This document shows positions 10,222-20,394 of a stretch of 64,000 nucleotides of DNA, piece after piece. How positions within the stretch are numbered: the stretch's first letter is position 1; every line of letters starts with the position of its first letter. Origin of the DNA: Golubevia sp. BC0850 (lineage: Eukaryota; Basidiomycota; Exobasidiomycetes; Golubeviales; Golubeviaceae); NCBI GenBank assembly GCA_012976225.1, contig JAAVVG010000017.1, positions 310,001 to 374,000 on the forward strand, read 5' to 3'. The translations under genes were made by a program, and so were the position numbers. Under the pieces are notes generated by a model. The model made no database searches. It was not told the origin of the DNA and saw only the letters and a program-made list of their open reading frames with translations.

Positions 10222-10997
10222 GTTGAGTTACTAGTAGTGGTGATAAATGTTTTCAGATTTGAGGTACCGTAGATGGAAAGAGTTGAAATAACAAAGGAGG
10301 CCGATCCAAGGTCGTAGAGAACGTCCAGCGTTATTCAGAAAGGAGAATGGAATAGATTATAGTCAGCTGTCTGTTTTTAATAAGATGGTTGGAAAGGATG
10401 GAAGCCTCAACTTTTTGAAAAGGTGTCGCGACTGACTCGGGAGGTTCTCAGCGCCTGAATGTACCAAAAGCCCAGTGACTGGTTCGGGGAGATATCTTTA
10501 AGCTACACTTACGAGAGAGAAGTGGGTATAGGGTTGAGAGATCTCAGAGAGAAAAAAATGAGTGTAGGGTAGATACGAAGATCTGTTGATCGGATGATGT
10601 GAAAGAATGAATGAAGAAGAAAGCTTGATATGCCAGATATAAGATTGAGTCTTGATTTGGGCTTTGAGTGTTCTTGAGAGTAATTAAAAAGTTGAGTAGA
10701 GTTCGCTGTGATCCATCCAAAAAGAGTCTGCTTTTATAGACGATGGAGAGAGGGACAAAGGGAGCGAGAGCGAGGCTTTGGAAGGAAAGATGTACATATC
10801 GAGTATATGTAACAGAAATGAAAGACAAAGATAGAGAAGAAAGAAGAAAGTTTCGTTTGTTTGTTCTTTATGGAGCGCACGACAAACAGAGAGAGTGACA
10901 AGGTGACATCACCGAGACAAAAGCACCGAGTGGAGAACAAAGCTGCTGAGGAAGCACACGACCAAACTTTCTTATCACTGCCCTGTACCTCTTTTGG
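10222..10997. other. Intergenic region upstream of the aminopeptidase
   Basis: 776 bp with no supported gene. The right half is purine-rich on the plus strand (GAGAGAG and GAAAGA tracts). The region must contain the promoter of the aminopeptidase and may include the edge of the retroelement fossil. No terminal repeat was found. Confidence 0.35.
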
Positions 10998-13523
10998 ATG
11001 CTAGATAGGACTTTAACTCGTTCTATTCATTCATTCAATTTCAAATCTTTATCAACTTCAGCCACTTCAACTTCCATCAGATCTTTCTCTCTTCTCTGCA
11101 AGCCTAGGTCTTCACAACCACCCAATACCCAATCTCGTATCTCTATTCCTTCTCTCCCTCTTCCTCCTACCTACTATCTTCCCACCCGAAGTCTAACCAG
11201 CATGACTTCCTGGACTCCTCCACCACCCGAATCCGTTCCAGCTCCGGCAGTTCGAGCACCTCAAGACATGCACACTCACGCAGACGTTTCTTCAATTCGC
11301 ACTCTCCATCTTCATCTAGATTGGACTATCGATTGGGAGAAGCAATTGATTCATGGTTCAGTGGAACATCAAGTTGAAATCTTAAAAGACGGTACCGACA
11401 AAGTAGTCTTCGATACTAGCTTCTTGGATGTTAAGGAGACTACAGTCGATGGAGCGAAAGTACGAGGTCAGATGGGTGAGAGAAATGGCACTTTGGGAAG
11501 TGGCTTTACCATCAAAGTCGGAGAGAAGAAGAAGGGAGATAAGCTCATGGTTAAAATTCGGTATAGTACGACCAAGGAGTGTACAGCTCTTGGTTGGTTG
11601 ACTGCAGAGTGAGTAATAGTGAGGGAGAGCTGAGAAGGCGAGGCAAGGCAAGGCAAGGGAATTGGATCGCCTAGCTGGAAAGTCAAGTTTCAGAAAGAGT
11701 AGGAACCAGTAGGAACACTGTCGAACATGTATGTGAAGATTTTGAGTTGACTCGACCTATCATATCTCTGTCCCCCTCACAGACAAACCGCAGGAAAGAC
11801 CTCTCCATTCCTCTACTCTCAGTGTCAAGCAATCCATTGTCGTTCGCTAGTACCAATTATCGATTCTCCATCCCACAAGATCACCTACTCATCAATCGTG
11901 AAATCCTCAGTCAGAGTTCTAATGTCAGCTCTTCCCGACGATTCCAAAACCATCGAATCAGAAGGTATTTACGCTTTCTCCCAACCAGTTTCAATTCCCT
12001 CCTACCTTCTAGCAATCGTTGGAGGAGATTTAGAATTCAGATCTTTAGGTCCTAGAACTGGAGTTTGGGCTGAGAAACCAATGATAGATGCAGTAGAATG
12101 GGAATTCAGGACCAATGCTGAAAAATATCTAGAAGCAGCTGAAAAGACTTTGAGTAAATATTCTTGGACTAGATATGATTCTGTGGTATTACCACCTTCA
12201 TTTCCTTATGGTGGAATGGAGAATCCAAATTTAACTACTCTGACTCCAACTCTTATTGCTGGGGATAGAAGTAATTGTGATGTTTTACTTCATGAGATGA
12301 TGCATAGTTGGAGTGGAAATTTAACCAGTTGTGCTAATTGGAGTAGTTTCTGGTTGAATGAAGGTTGGACTGTCGTGAGTATTTGAATTTGATTTCGACT
12401 TTGAAGGTCGGCTATCCACTCTCTGGCATCTCTTCTCTTTCCTTTTGACTGACCCAACTCCATCTTCAATTTTTCTTCTTTAGTACTGGGAACGTCTCTT
12501 ACTCCAAGTCCTTCATGGTCCAAAGGAAGGACCAGCTCAACGTGGATTCTCTTATATCATTGGTTCAAAGGCTCTTCAAGACGCTCTAGAACAATTCAAG
12601 GACATTCCACGTTTCCAAAGATTGATTCCAGTGTACAAAGGAACTGAAGATCCAGATGATGCTTTCAGTTCAATTCCCTACGAAAAAGGTTCAAACTTCC
12701 TACTTCACCTCGAACAAACCGTTGGAGGACTAGACAACTTCCTTCCATACGCCAGATCTTACTTCTTGGCTTTCTACAACAGATCAGTCTCAACTGAAGA
12801 ATGGAAAGAACACCTTTACTCTTTTTACTCTTCTTCTCCAGAAATCAGTGCTAAGTTGAACAAGGTCGACTGGGAAGCGTGGTTAAATGGAGAAGGTCTA
12901 GAATTGCCTGTCAAGATGGTTTACGACACTTCATTGGCAGACGAAGCTTTCAAATTGGCTGGTCGTTGGTCTAAAGTCATTGAAGGAAAAGTTGATCCTT
13001 CTTCTGAGAAATTCAGTTCAGAGGACATCAAGAATTTGGATTCTAATCAAATCGTAGCCTTCCTCGAGAAACTTCATGGAAGTGGTGCTAAAGTCCCACC
13101 CAAGATTGTTAAATTATTAAATGATTCTTATGGATTCGCTGACAGTAATAATGCTGAGATTAGGTTTAGATTCTATGAAGTCGCCTTAGAAGTTGAAGGA
13201 GGTGAATTCGCAAGACAAGCTGCTGAATGGGTTAAAGGAATGGGCAGAATGAAATTCTGTAGAGCTACTTTTAGAGCCCTTTACAAGGTTGAACCGGAAT
13301 TGGCTAGGAAGACCTTCTTGGGAAACAAATCTTTCTATCATCCTATCGCTGCTGCTCTTCTTGCTAAGGTGAGTAAATGTTTTGATTGTTCTCATAGCTC
13401 ATCAATCGAGATCCAGAAAGTGAAAGTTGAAGAAGCAAGCCCGTTCACTCTGTTGCTCGATTTTAATCCTTGTTCTCGTCGAACCAATCTTGGTTCTTCT
13501 CTTCACAGGATCTCGAGCTTTGA
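10998..13523 (+). CDS. LAP2: Leukotriene-A4-hydrolase-type zinc aminopeptidase (M1 family)
   Basis: Exons 10998-11608, 11783-12374, 12484-13368 and 13509-13523 give 700 residues. M1 hallmarks are present: the substrate motif PYGGMENPN, the zinc motif HEMMHSWSGNL and, 18 residues on, the third ligand in WLNEGWTV. The LTA4H-type end domain follows, with Arg-rich helices and FLGNKSFYHPIAAALLAK. This family cleaves N-terminal residues from peptides and has epoxide hydrolase activity in some members. The first 68 residues are Ser/Arg-rich with almost no acidic residues, like a mitochondrial presequence. A second ATG at 11202 (MTSWTPPPPES) would give a cytosolic form. The last exon is only DLEL plus stop. 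An alternative acceptor at 13650 skips that stop and joins the tRNA transferase gene in frame. Intron 1 contains a short AAGGC repeat near 11640. Confidence 0.9.
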
Positions 13524-13649
13524 GAAAACAGAGCATCTGAATCTTGGAAGTCAAACCAAAATCACTGTTTCTAAGTTATTCGCCTTTACCCTTTTCCATG
13601 TCCCTATCCTCTTATCTCTCATGTCCTTTCGCCTCCCATCATGTTCTAG
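13369..13649 (+). other. Alternatively spliced terminal intron joining aminopeptidase and MOD5 genes
   Basis: One donor (GTGAGT at 13369) faces two good acceptors. Using the CACAG ending at 13508 adds GATCTCGAGCTTTGA, which reads DLEL-stop. Using the TTCTAG ending at 13649 adds GATCTCGGCCTTGAG, which reads DLGLE and continues in frame for 26 codons into the MOD5 start at 13728. The two exon starts are near-copies of each other. The 204-bp stretch between the stop at 13523 and the MOD5 ATG is also the only place for a MOD5 promoter. Confidence 0.65.
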
Positions 13650-13727
13650 GATCTCGGCCTTGAGGCACCGAAGAAAGCCAATTCCATCTCTTCTAAAGCT
13701 GATTCATTTAGTGTCAACACTTCATCG

Positions 13728-15897
13728 ATGGAGTTTGTTTCGGTCATCGGATCAACAGGGACCGGAAAGTCTCAATTGGCCGTTGAGATTGCGAGAGCTT
13801 TGAAAGAAAGCGCGATAGCATCGTACTCTTCTTCTTCTTCGAAAGAGCCTGGTTTCGGTTCGTACAACGATGCAGAGTGTATCTCTGCAGATAGCATGCA
13901 GACGTACAAAGGCTTGGATGTGATAACTAACAAAGCTACAGAAGAAGAAATGGCAGGAGTCAGGCATCATTTGATGGATTTCTTGACACCGGGAATGGAG
14001 TATGATGTCGGTGGCTTTGTGACTGACGCTAGGAAGCTTGTGAGTTCCAATGAATTTGGCTATCGTTTCCTTCACTTCTAAAGTGTAAAACTGACTAGAT
14101 CGTTCCTTCTTTGACTGACCACTACTTCCAAAGTCGAGCGAGATGAGACAGCGGAACCCTCCAACGCTGCCAATCGTCGTAGGTGGAACTTCCTACTACA
14201 CTCAACATCTCTTATTTCCGGGTCGTTTGGTCTCGATTCAGCCCACGCATCCTTCAGAAGATCTCCAATCCGACTCTCGTCAACCTCCCCCATCCCTAAC
14301 CTTCACTTCTCAAGAACTCGAATCTCGATTCCCTCAACTTTCGACCTCTCAACAAGCTCTTCTCTCATCTCTATTCGCCCCAGTTCAAGACTCGACATCT
14401 CAAAAACCAGTTCACAAAGAGGATTTCTCAGTTGCAGAAATCGATCCTAAAGTATTGTGGGATTTATTGAATACTCTAGATCCAGTCATGGCTGAAAGAT
14501 GGCACTTCAAAGACACCAGAAAGGTCAGGAGAAGTATCGCCGTGATGGTTGAGACTAGGAAACGACATTCTGATTGGATTAGAGAGCAAGAAGAAAATGA
14601 TCAGAAGGTGACCTCAGATGAAGAAACTTCGGAAGCAGTTGAAGAAGGAGACAAGGAAAGGAAACGGAATCTCATCTTTTGGGTTTGGTGTGATCCTGAA
14701 GTCTTAACTGAAAGGTTGAACAATAGGATTGGGAAAATGATTGATGTGAGTGATGAATTACTAAAGTTGGGAAACGAACAGACACAAAGCTCGCTCACTG
14801 TCGTTCTGACGATTTCTCTTGTCTCACCAAATAGCGAGGACTTCTGGACGAGATTTTAGAACTGCGCAAAATCTCCAAAGAAGGGAATTTAAAAGGAGAA
14901 GGTACTTCAAATTTCACCAGTGGAATCTTTCAGGCGATAGGTAAGTCGAAACGGCGGTCGACATTAGAGTCTTTTCCCTTGGATCCCTCTTAGCTCCTAC
15001 TAATCGTTTCACCTCCTTCCACTATTTCATCTCTGTCAGGATACAAAGAATTCGACTCTTACCTGTCATACGTAGAATCCAATCCATCTGAAGACTCAAT
15101 CTCTCAAGCTCTCTTCTCGTCATCTCTGGAATCCATGAAGATCTCAACTAGACAATACGCTAAATCTCAAAGAGGTTGGATCAAGCGTAAACTTATACCT
15201 GAGATTGAAAAGTCTCTTTCAAAAGATGATGGAGATGAGAATTACATCTATTTGCTTGATGGAACTGGTGAGTGTCAAAGAAAGACTTGGTCTTGAGTCT
15301 CTGAATATTGAGAGCTGATGAAAACTTTGTTCCGCTCATCTGTATTCTCTCTCAGATCTTTCACTTTGGAAAGAAAGAGTGTCCGATCCTGCAATTGAGA
15401 TTACCAAAGGTGAGCGTTTCGAACTCCGGCCTTCCGATCTCTGTGCTTCTCCTTTGAGACTGATTTCTTCTTCCACTCTTTCCCCCTCTTATCGTCATCC
15501 AACCTTGTAAGCTTTCCTATCCAATCTCCCCCTTCCCTCGTCTCTATCTTCATCTCCAGCAGCTCTAGAGCAACTCTCGGATCTCTATTCCCCATCTTCC
15601 ACTTCCACGAAATCTCCCTCAACATCAACTTCTACCCCGTCTCCCATCTCCCTCCAAGCATTTTACACCTGCCTCTCATGCACCACCGACCCTCTCAATC
15701 CAGTTCGAGTTAGAAAAGCAGATCAAGAGATTCATTTGAAATCTAAGCTTCATAGAAGCGGGTTGAGAAGGGGCGAGAAAAGAGGGAAGGTGATGGATGA
15801 GGCTGCTAAAGAAAAGAGTGAGAGGCGGAAGAGGGAAAGAGAAGAGCGAGAGAGAACTCTAGAAGGAGTGACATCGGATAGTGGCGAAGAAAGCTGA
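13728..15897 (+). CDS. MOD5: tRNA dimethylallyltransferase (MOD5/MiaA family)
   Basis: Exons 13728-14039, 14134-14745, 14835-14940, 15040-15267, 15356-15409 and 15563-15897 sum to 548 residues. The N-terminus has the P-loop GSTGTGKSQLAVEIA, then ADSMQTYKGLDVITNK and the HHLMDF segment. The second exon carries LPIVVGGTSYYTQHLLFPG, the conserved substrate-channel motif. STRQYAKSQRGWIKRKLIP matches the tRNA-binding arginine motif. The end has the eukaryotic C2H2 finger (CLSC...HLKSKLH) and a basic helix. The enzyme transfers a dimethylallyl group to A37 of tRNAs that read codons starting with U, and in yeast it serves cytosol, nucleus and mitochondria. It overlaps the alternative exon of the upstream aminopeptidase gene. 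The ATG at 13728 is chosen because the family's beta strand plus P-loop begins directly after it. Confidence 0.92.
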
Positions 15898-16044
15898 GGG
15901 CAATGATAGATCTTTGTTGTTTCTTATTCACTCCATGAAGTATCTCTAATCGTTTGATGACCGAATCTCTACTGTACGTTTCAAAGCTATCAAGTTGCAT
16001 ACATAGGTATAGATGTGACAAATTTCTCTTGGGCATGTTCCTGT

Positions 16045-17581
16045 TCACAACTTAGCTTTCCCCCCATCCAAGAATTCATTCAAAACCTTAGCCCAGCCTT
16101 GAGGAGTTCCATAAACATACCAAAAATGACCATATTGCTTATTCAGGTAATCAGTTCTGAAAGCATGTGGAATCAATTTGGATGTATATTCTGATTCTTT
16201 GTAGGCTACCATCTGATAGTTCAAAGGAAATGGTCGAAGAGTCAGCTTTCCTTCCATCTCGCTTGCTCACATCTTTTGAAAAAGTCCTTCATGCAGAAGC
16301 TGTCTTGTAGAGGTGTCTCTTGAACAAAAAGTGTCTCATGAGAAAGAAGATTTGGGTGCTCAGTACTCACTCTATCCTTCTCCCCATGAACTATCAAAAC
16401 TTCAGTCCCCTTCCCAATTCTGTTCAGAACCTTTCTGGTATCAACTTCTGAGATAGCAAGGGTTTGTTGTCCTATAACAGATTGGGGCCGGTTTGTTGAT
16501 AAAGCGATTTGAACTCTACGAGCTAATTCTTTGGCGTTGGAGGAGGATTCTGAAATCCAAGAGGGGTCGAATTGCATTGACATCATGTATTCGGTTAGTT
16601 TTTGGTTTCGAACTTTGCGGTTTGAATTTTGAGAGGCGCTGAGAGAGGTGGAGAAGAGAGAAAGAGTCAAGGGAGAGAAAGAGGTAGCAGGGGTGAGAAA
16701 GGGGTGGGTGGGCCCCGGTGTGGATGGGTGAATGAAAGGAGAGCAAGAAAGTCTTCGAACTTACATTTTTTCCATTTCACTTGGATCGAAGTCACCACTA
16801 GATGAAAGAAAAGCAAGTGAAGCAGCCGTCAGGGAGAAGGTGGGTCCGAGAAGAAAAGTGAAATGTCAGGGTCAATGTCAGACGGAGTCTTACCCCACCT
16901 CCCATTTCTTCTCCTTCTGCTCTACCCCATTCCCTTAACCTCTTACTGACTGAGGCATCTTAGTCATAGTAGCAGCCAAAACCACTCTTCTAATTTGAAC
17001 TCCTCTAACAACCCTTCCAACCCCATTTGGAGAATCGATAGCTTCATCTAAACAAAGTAAAGTCTGCAAGATATGACCTCCCATTGAGAATCCCAGTGCA
17101 TCGATTTGTTTCCAACCTAAAGAGGTGACAAGTGCGATGACGTCTAGGGCCATTGATTCTAGGGAGAGGGAATGATCCCAGTCGGAGGGGACGGAGGAGG
17201 AACCGATGCTTTGAGAAGAAGAAAGAGATGGGCGTGAGGTTTCAGTAGATGGGTCGAAGGAGAGGTTGAGAGAGTTTGAAGGAGATACTGACCCACGATG
17301 ATCGAAGATTAGAACTTTGGAGGATGGGGGAAAGAGACGGGAAGGGTGAAAGGGTCAGTGAAGAAAGCGATTTGAAGTGGAAGGACTAGCTTCTGAGTTG
17401 AATGAAAAACGCGAGTCTCACCTGTTCTAGATTTTCCTAATTCTTCAACCAAAGGAGACCAATCTTCCATGACGGCGCTCATTCCATTGAACATGACAAA
17501 AGGAGTAGTCTTATGGTTCTCTCCGTGAATTCTATAGGAGATCTTAGCTCCATCTTTGGTTGTGAAAGTTGATGACTTCAT
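16045..17581 (-). CDS. Alpha/beta hydrolase
   Basis: The gene starts at the ATG at 17579-17581 (MKSSTFTTKDGAKISYRIHG). Exons run leftward to a stop at 16045. Visible fold elements are the oxyanion segment FVMFNGMSAVMEDW, the strand KVLIFDHRGS, the nucleophile elbow GFSMGG, the acid region TEVLIVHGEKDR and a late histidine in QYGHFWYVYG. This gives the Ser-Asp-His triad order of the family. The middle joins (near 16740-16960 and 16240-16330) are uncertain because several acceptors are possible. It is convergent with MOD5 (147 bp apart) and divergent from the next gene with only 175 bp between the two start codons. The substrate is unknown; a C-C hydrolase or esterase role would be typical. Confidence 0.75.
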
Positions 17582-17756
17582 GATGATATAGGCTTTTGAA
17601 AATCTAGATGATTGTTTGTAGTGATGGTTCTAAGAAAAAAGAAGAGAAAGATGGAGACGAAGCGGGGTCGGGGGCATCGGTGAGAAAAGAGCCGAACCTT
17701 TCCAAGATGCTGAAAACAGGCTCCTCTTTTGTATCCTGGAAGCCATTCAACGTGCA
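17582..17756. promoter_or_regulatory. Compact bidirectional promoter
   Basis: 175 bp separate the divergent start codons of the hydrolase gene (minus) and the Ser-rich protein gene (plus). Both promoters and 5' leaders must fit here or overlap the genes. No clear TATA box was found. Confidence 0.4.
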
Positions 17757-19187
17757 ATGTCAAAGAAGTCAAACAGTTCCAAAACGAGTAGGAAAGATGT
17801 ACCGCCATCATCACCAAGTTCACAGCGTAGTAGATCGAGTAATGGTGGTTCGAGTGCGAGGAGGCAATTCCTTCCAACTTCAACTTCAAGACCAACTTCA
17901 GTCGTAGATTTGGAAACGATTTCTTTTCCTTACTTTGATTCAGATTTGAGTTCAAATTCAATCTCAACTGGAAATGGAGAATCAAAGAATTCATTACAAG
18001 ATTCAACTTTAACTTCAACTTCACCATCCACAAGTACAGCTGCCACTGCAACTCAAAGGTTATCAGAAATCAAACAATTAGATTCTCAATCTCACCTCAT
18101 TTCCTTCCCAACGAATTCAAATGCTGATTCAAATCAAGCTGATGATTCGAATTCAATCAAATCAGATTCAAGTCTGAATAGAACACAAAGAAAGTCATCC
18201 TCCTCCACTTCAAACAATATTCCATCTTTACTGTCATCTAGGATGAATAAGCCTAAAACCTCCCAAGCTTCAATTTCATTTGACAACCAATCGAATCAAT
18301 CAACTCATTCAGATCCCATCATAACTCACTTGGCTGGTGAAAGAAGAAGAGTTTCATCCACAACCTCAAGTTTAAACACTAAAAGTAGTTTTGGTAATGA
18401 GACCGAACTTTCTACTTCTCCTTCTAATCATTTGAAGTCAGAGGAAGAAGCTGACGGAGAGAGTAATAAGAGTGGGGCTTTGAAATCTTTGAGAGCTATT
18501 AATCAGCCTGGAAAGGCAAAGGTTGGTGGAAAGAGCTCACAGGGAAAGGAGCAAGTTAGAGAAGTGGATGCAAATGGAAAAGGAAAGTTCAAAGCTTTGG
18601 AAGGGGAAGGAGAAGGAGAAGAAGAAGAAGAGATCAAGAAGGAATCGAATGATAAAGATCAGAAGGATCCTCCAACTCCCTCTCCCTCAGACTCAACTTC
18701 TATCATCAAAGAATCGGATTCTCCTAAACAAAAACACGTTTATTTCGAGAAAGAAAATGAACCATCCTTAAGACATAGAGGTTCTAAGAAATCAAAAGAT
18801 CTGTCAGTGTATCAATTGAATTATAAAGGTCAAAATCTAACCTACACTCCTAGAATCATCCTGACCCGACATACCATTTCTTCTATTCATCCTACTAGTA
18901 GTAGTTTCCAACCTTCAAGCTCTCAACCAAAATTTCAAGACAATAGATCTTCTAACATCTTTCAAATCTCCTTAACTCTTTTGACCGAATCTTCCTTCCT
19001 ACCCTCGATTGCTCTCAATTCGCTGAAACCTGAAGTCAGCAATTCAAGTAGTCTTTCAATCAGACCTTTAGAGATTAAACTGAATTTAAATAGATGGAAT
19101 CAAGGTTTGGTAGGGGGTTCTAAGATTGGTTGGGTTGTTGAGAGAGGTAGTAGAGTCGCATCCATGGTTTCGAATTTCTTCTATTGA
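17757..19187 (+). CDS. Low-complexity Ser/Asn-rich protein with a folded C-terminal segment
   Basis: Single open frame of 476 codons from the ATG at 17757. The first about 340 residues are dominated by Ser, Asn, Thr, Glu and Lys (for example KKSNSSKTSRKD, STSPSTSTAATA and an acidic run EGEGEGEEEEEIKK). They are likely disordered. The last about 120 residues look more ordered: YQLNYKGQNLTYTPRIILTR, FQISLTLLTESSFLPSIALN and GSKIGWVVERGSRVASMVS. I recognise no family. The gene is divergent from the hydrolase. A phospho-regulated scaffold would fit the composition, but that is a guess. Confidence 0.6.
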   Translation: MSKKSNSSKTSRKDVPPSSPSSQRSRSSNGGSSARRQFLPTSTSRPTSVVDLETISFPYFDSDLSSNSISTGNGESKNSLQDSTLTSTSPSTSTAATATQRLSEIKQLDSQSHLISFPTNSNADSNQADDSNSIKSDSSLNRTQRKSSSSTSNNIPSLLSSRMNKPKTSQASISFDNQSNQSTHSDPIITHLAGERRRVSSTTSSLNTKSSFGNETELSTSPSNHLKSEEEADGESNKSGALKSLRAINQPGKAKVGGKSSQGKEQVREVDANGKGKFKALEGEGEGEEEEEIKKESNDKDQKDPPTPSPSDSTSIIKESDSPKQKHVYFEKENEPSLRHRGSKKSKDLSVYQLNYKGQNLTYTPRIILTRHTISSIHPTSSSFQPSSSQPKFQDNRSSNIFQISLTLLTESSFLPSIALNSLKPEVSNSSSLSIRPLEIKLNLNRWNQGLVGGSKIGWVVERGSRVASMVSNFFY

Positions 19188-20394
19188 GGATCTACTCCTC
19201 TTTCAAAGGAATGGTTACACTGATCTGAAACATCAAGTTGCATTAATTTTTTTTTCAAAGCTTTTCCTTTTCGCCGTTCTTGTAAATTTTTGACCCCCGC
19301 TCATAGAGGTTAAATTCCAACTGTCCATAAACTTCCAAAAACGAAAGCACGGGTCCTTTTCTCTCTTCTTTCTCTGTTACTTCAAAATCCCAAAAACATT
19401 AAAACAATTGTCTCATACCACCATTCTTTACGGGGTTTCCTTGTTCTATTCCTTTCGCAAGCCACATCGTTCTCTTCCGTTCCCCTTTGTCGTCCCCTTG
19501 TTGTATTAGCCGTCGGTTCTCTTTAATGCACTTGTCTCCTTTCTTTCCTTTCTCAGTACTTCTCATGCAGTTTCAGACATAACGGCTTTCTAGAATAGAA
19601 ATAATTAGTTTTCTGTCCCGCGGCGTGAGGCGTGATCTTGATCAAGAGTTCGTCGAGTTTGGTTTCGCGTTCTATCTTCTTCCCTTCTTCCTTTTCTCAA
19701 ACCTCTTCTTCGCAATCCGACTCACTCAAAAGCTTGCTCTCATCTAATTCTCACCCTCTCAAAGTCTCTTGAGGTTCATCATTCTTTCAACAAACTTCTC
19801 GCCTCCGCCACCGTCATGTTCAGATGCCAATGAGTCCTTTCCTCTCTCTTTCTTCGCTCTCTTTTCACACCCCATGGATGATCACTCAGTTGTCTCGATC
19901 TCAAAGGTTCTCAACCCTTTTAGAGAGCTCTAGTCGACATCGTGGTCATTTAAAAAGGGAAGGTTGAGAGGGACTGGAAGACGGCAATCGTGAAGTCGGT
20001 TTTGGATGGGATTGGAGTTGCTGGAAGTTGAAGGAGTAAGAGCTTTGAAGGTAAGCATGGATGGAAGTGAGTTTATGAGAAGTATGAGAAGAGGTATCGG
20101 AGGTGAGTTCACTCGGACATCCACGTTCCAAAGGAGGTTTAGGTTGGGGTATTCAAAGTCAGGATCTCATGATCTCATGGTTTGACTTTCGCTCTCACTC
20201 TCTCGCTGGAGACATGGACAGTCCTGAACTTCACTCGTACTATTGATCTCATCAAACATCATCTGAGTAGCCGCAACTTCAGAGAATTGAGAGTCACTCC
20301 TTGTCCAAGTACAATGGATGGGTCTAAGATCCAAAGTCACAAGACAGGCAAGACTAGCAACACAAAGAAACCAGAAACCACTCCAAGAAACTTT
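19188..20394. other. Long intergenic region, no gene recognised
   Basis: 1.2 kb between the Ser-rich gene and the 3' end of the N-acetyltransferase gene. The left part is CT-rich with T-runs near 19245. Short open frames on both strands lack coding character. No tRNA, repeat or element remnant could be supported. Confidence 0.4.

Noticed and set aside
16240-16340. A separate small gene within the hydrolase locus
   Set aside because: The frame is better explained as an internal exon region of the alpha/beta hydrolase with uncertain joins.
17578-18051. Minus-strand 157-codon frame opposite the Ser-rich gene
   Set aside because: It is the antisense of a Ser/Asn-rich coding region, and its Leu/Asn-rich product is an expected artefact of that composition.
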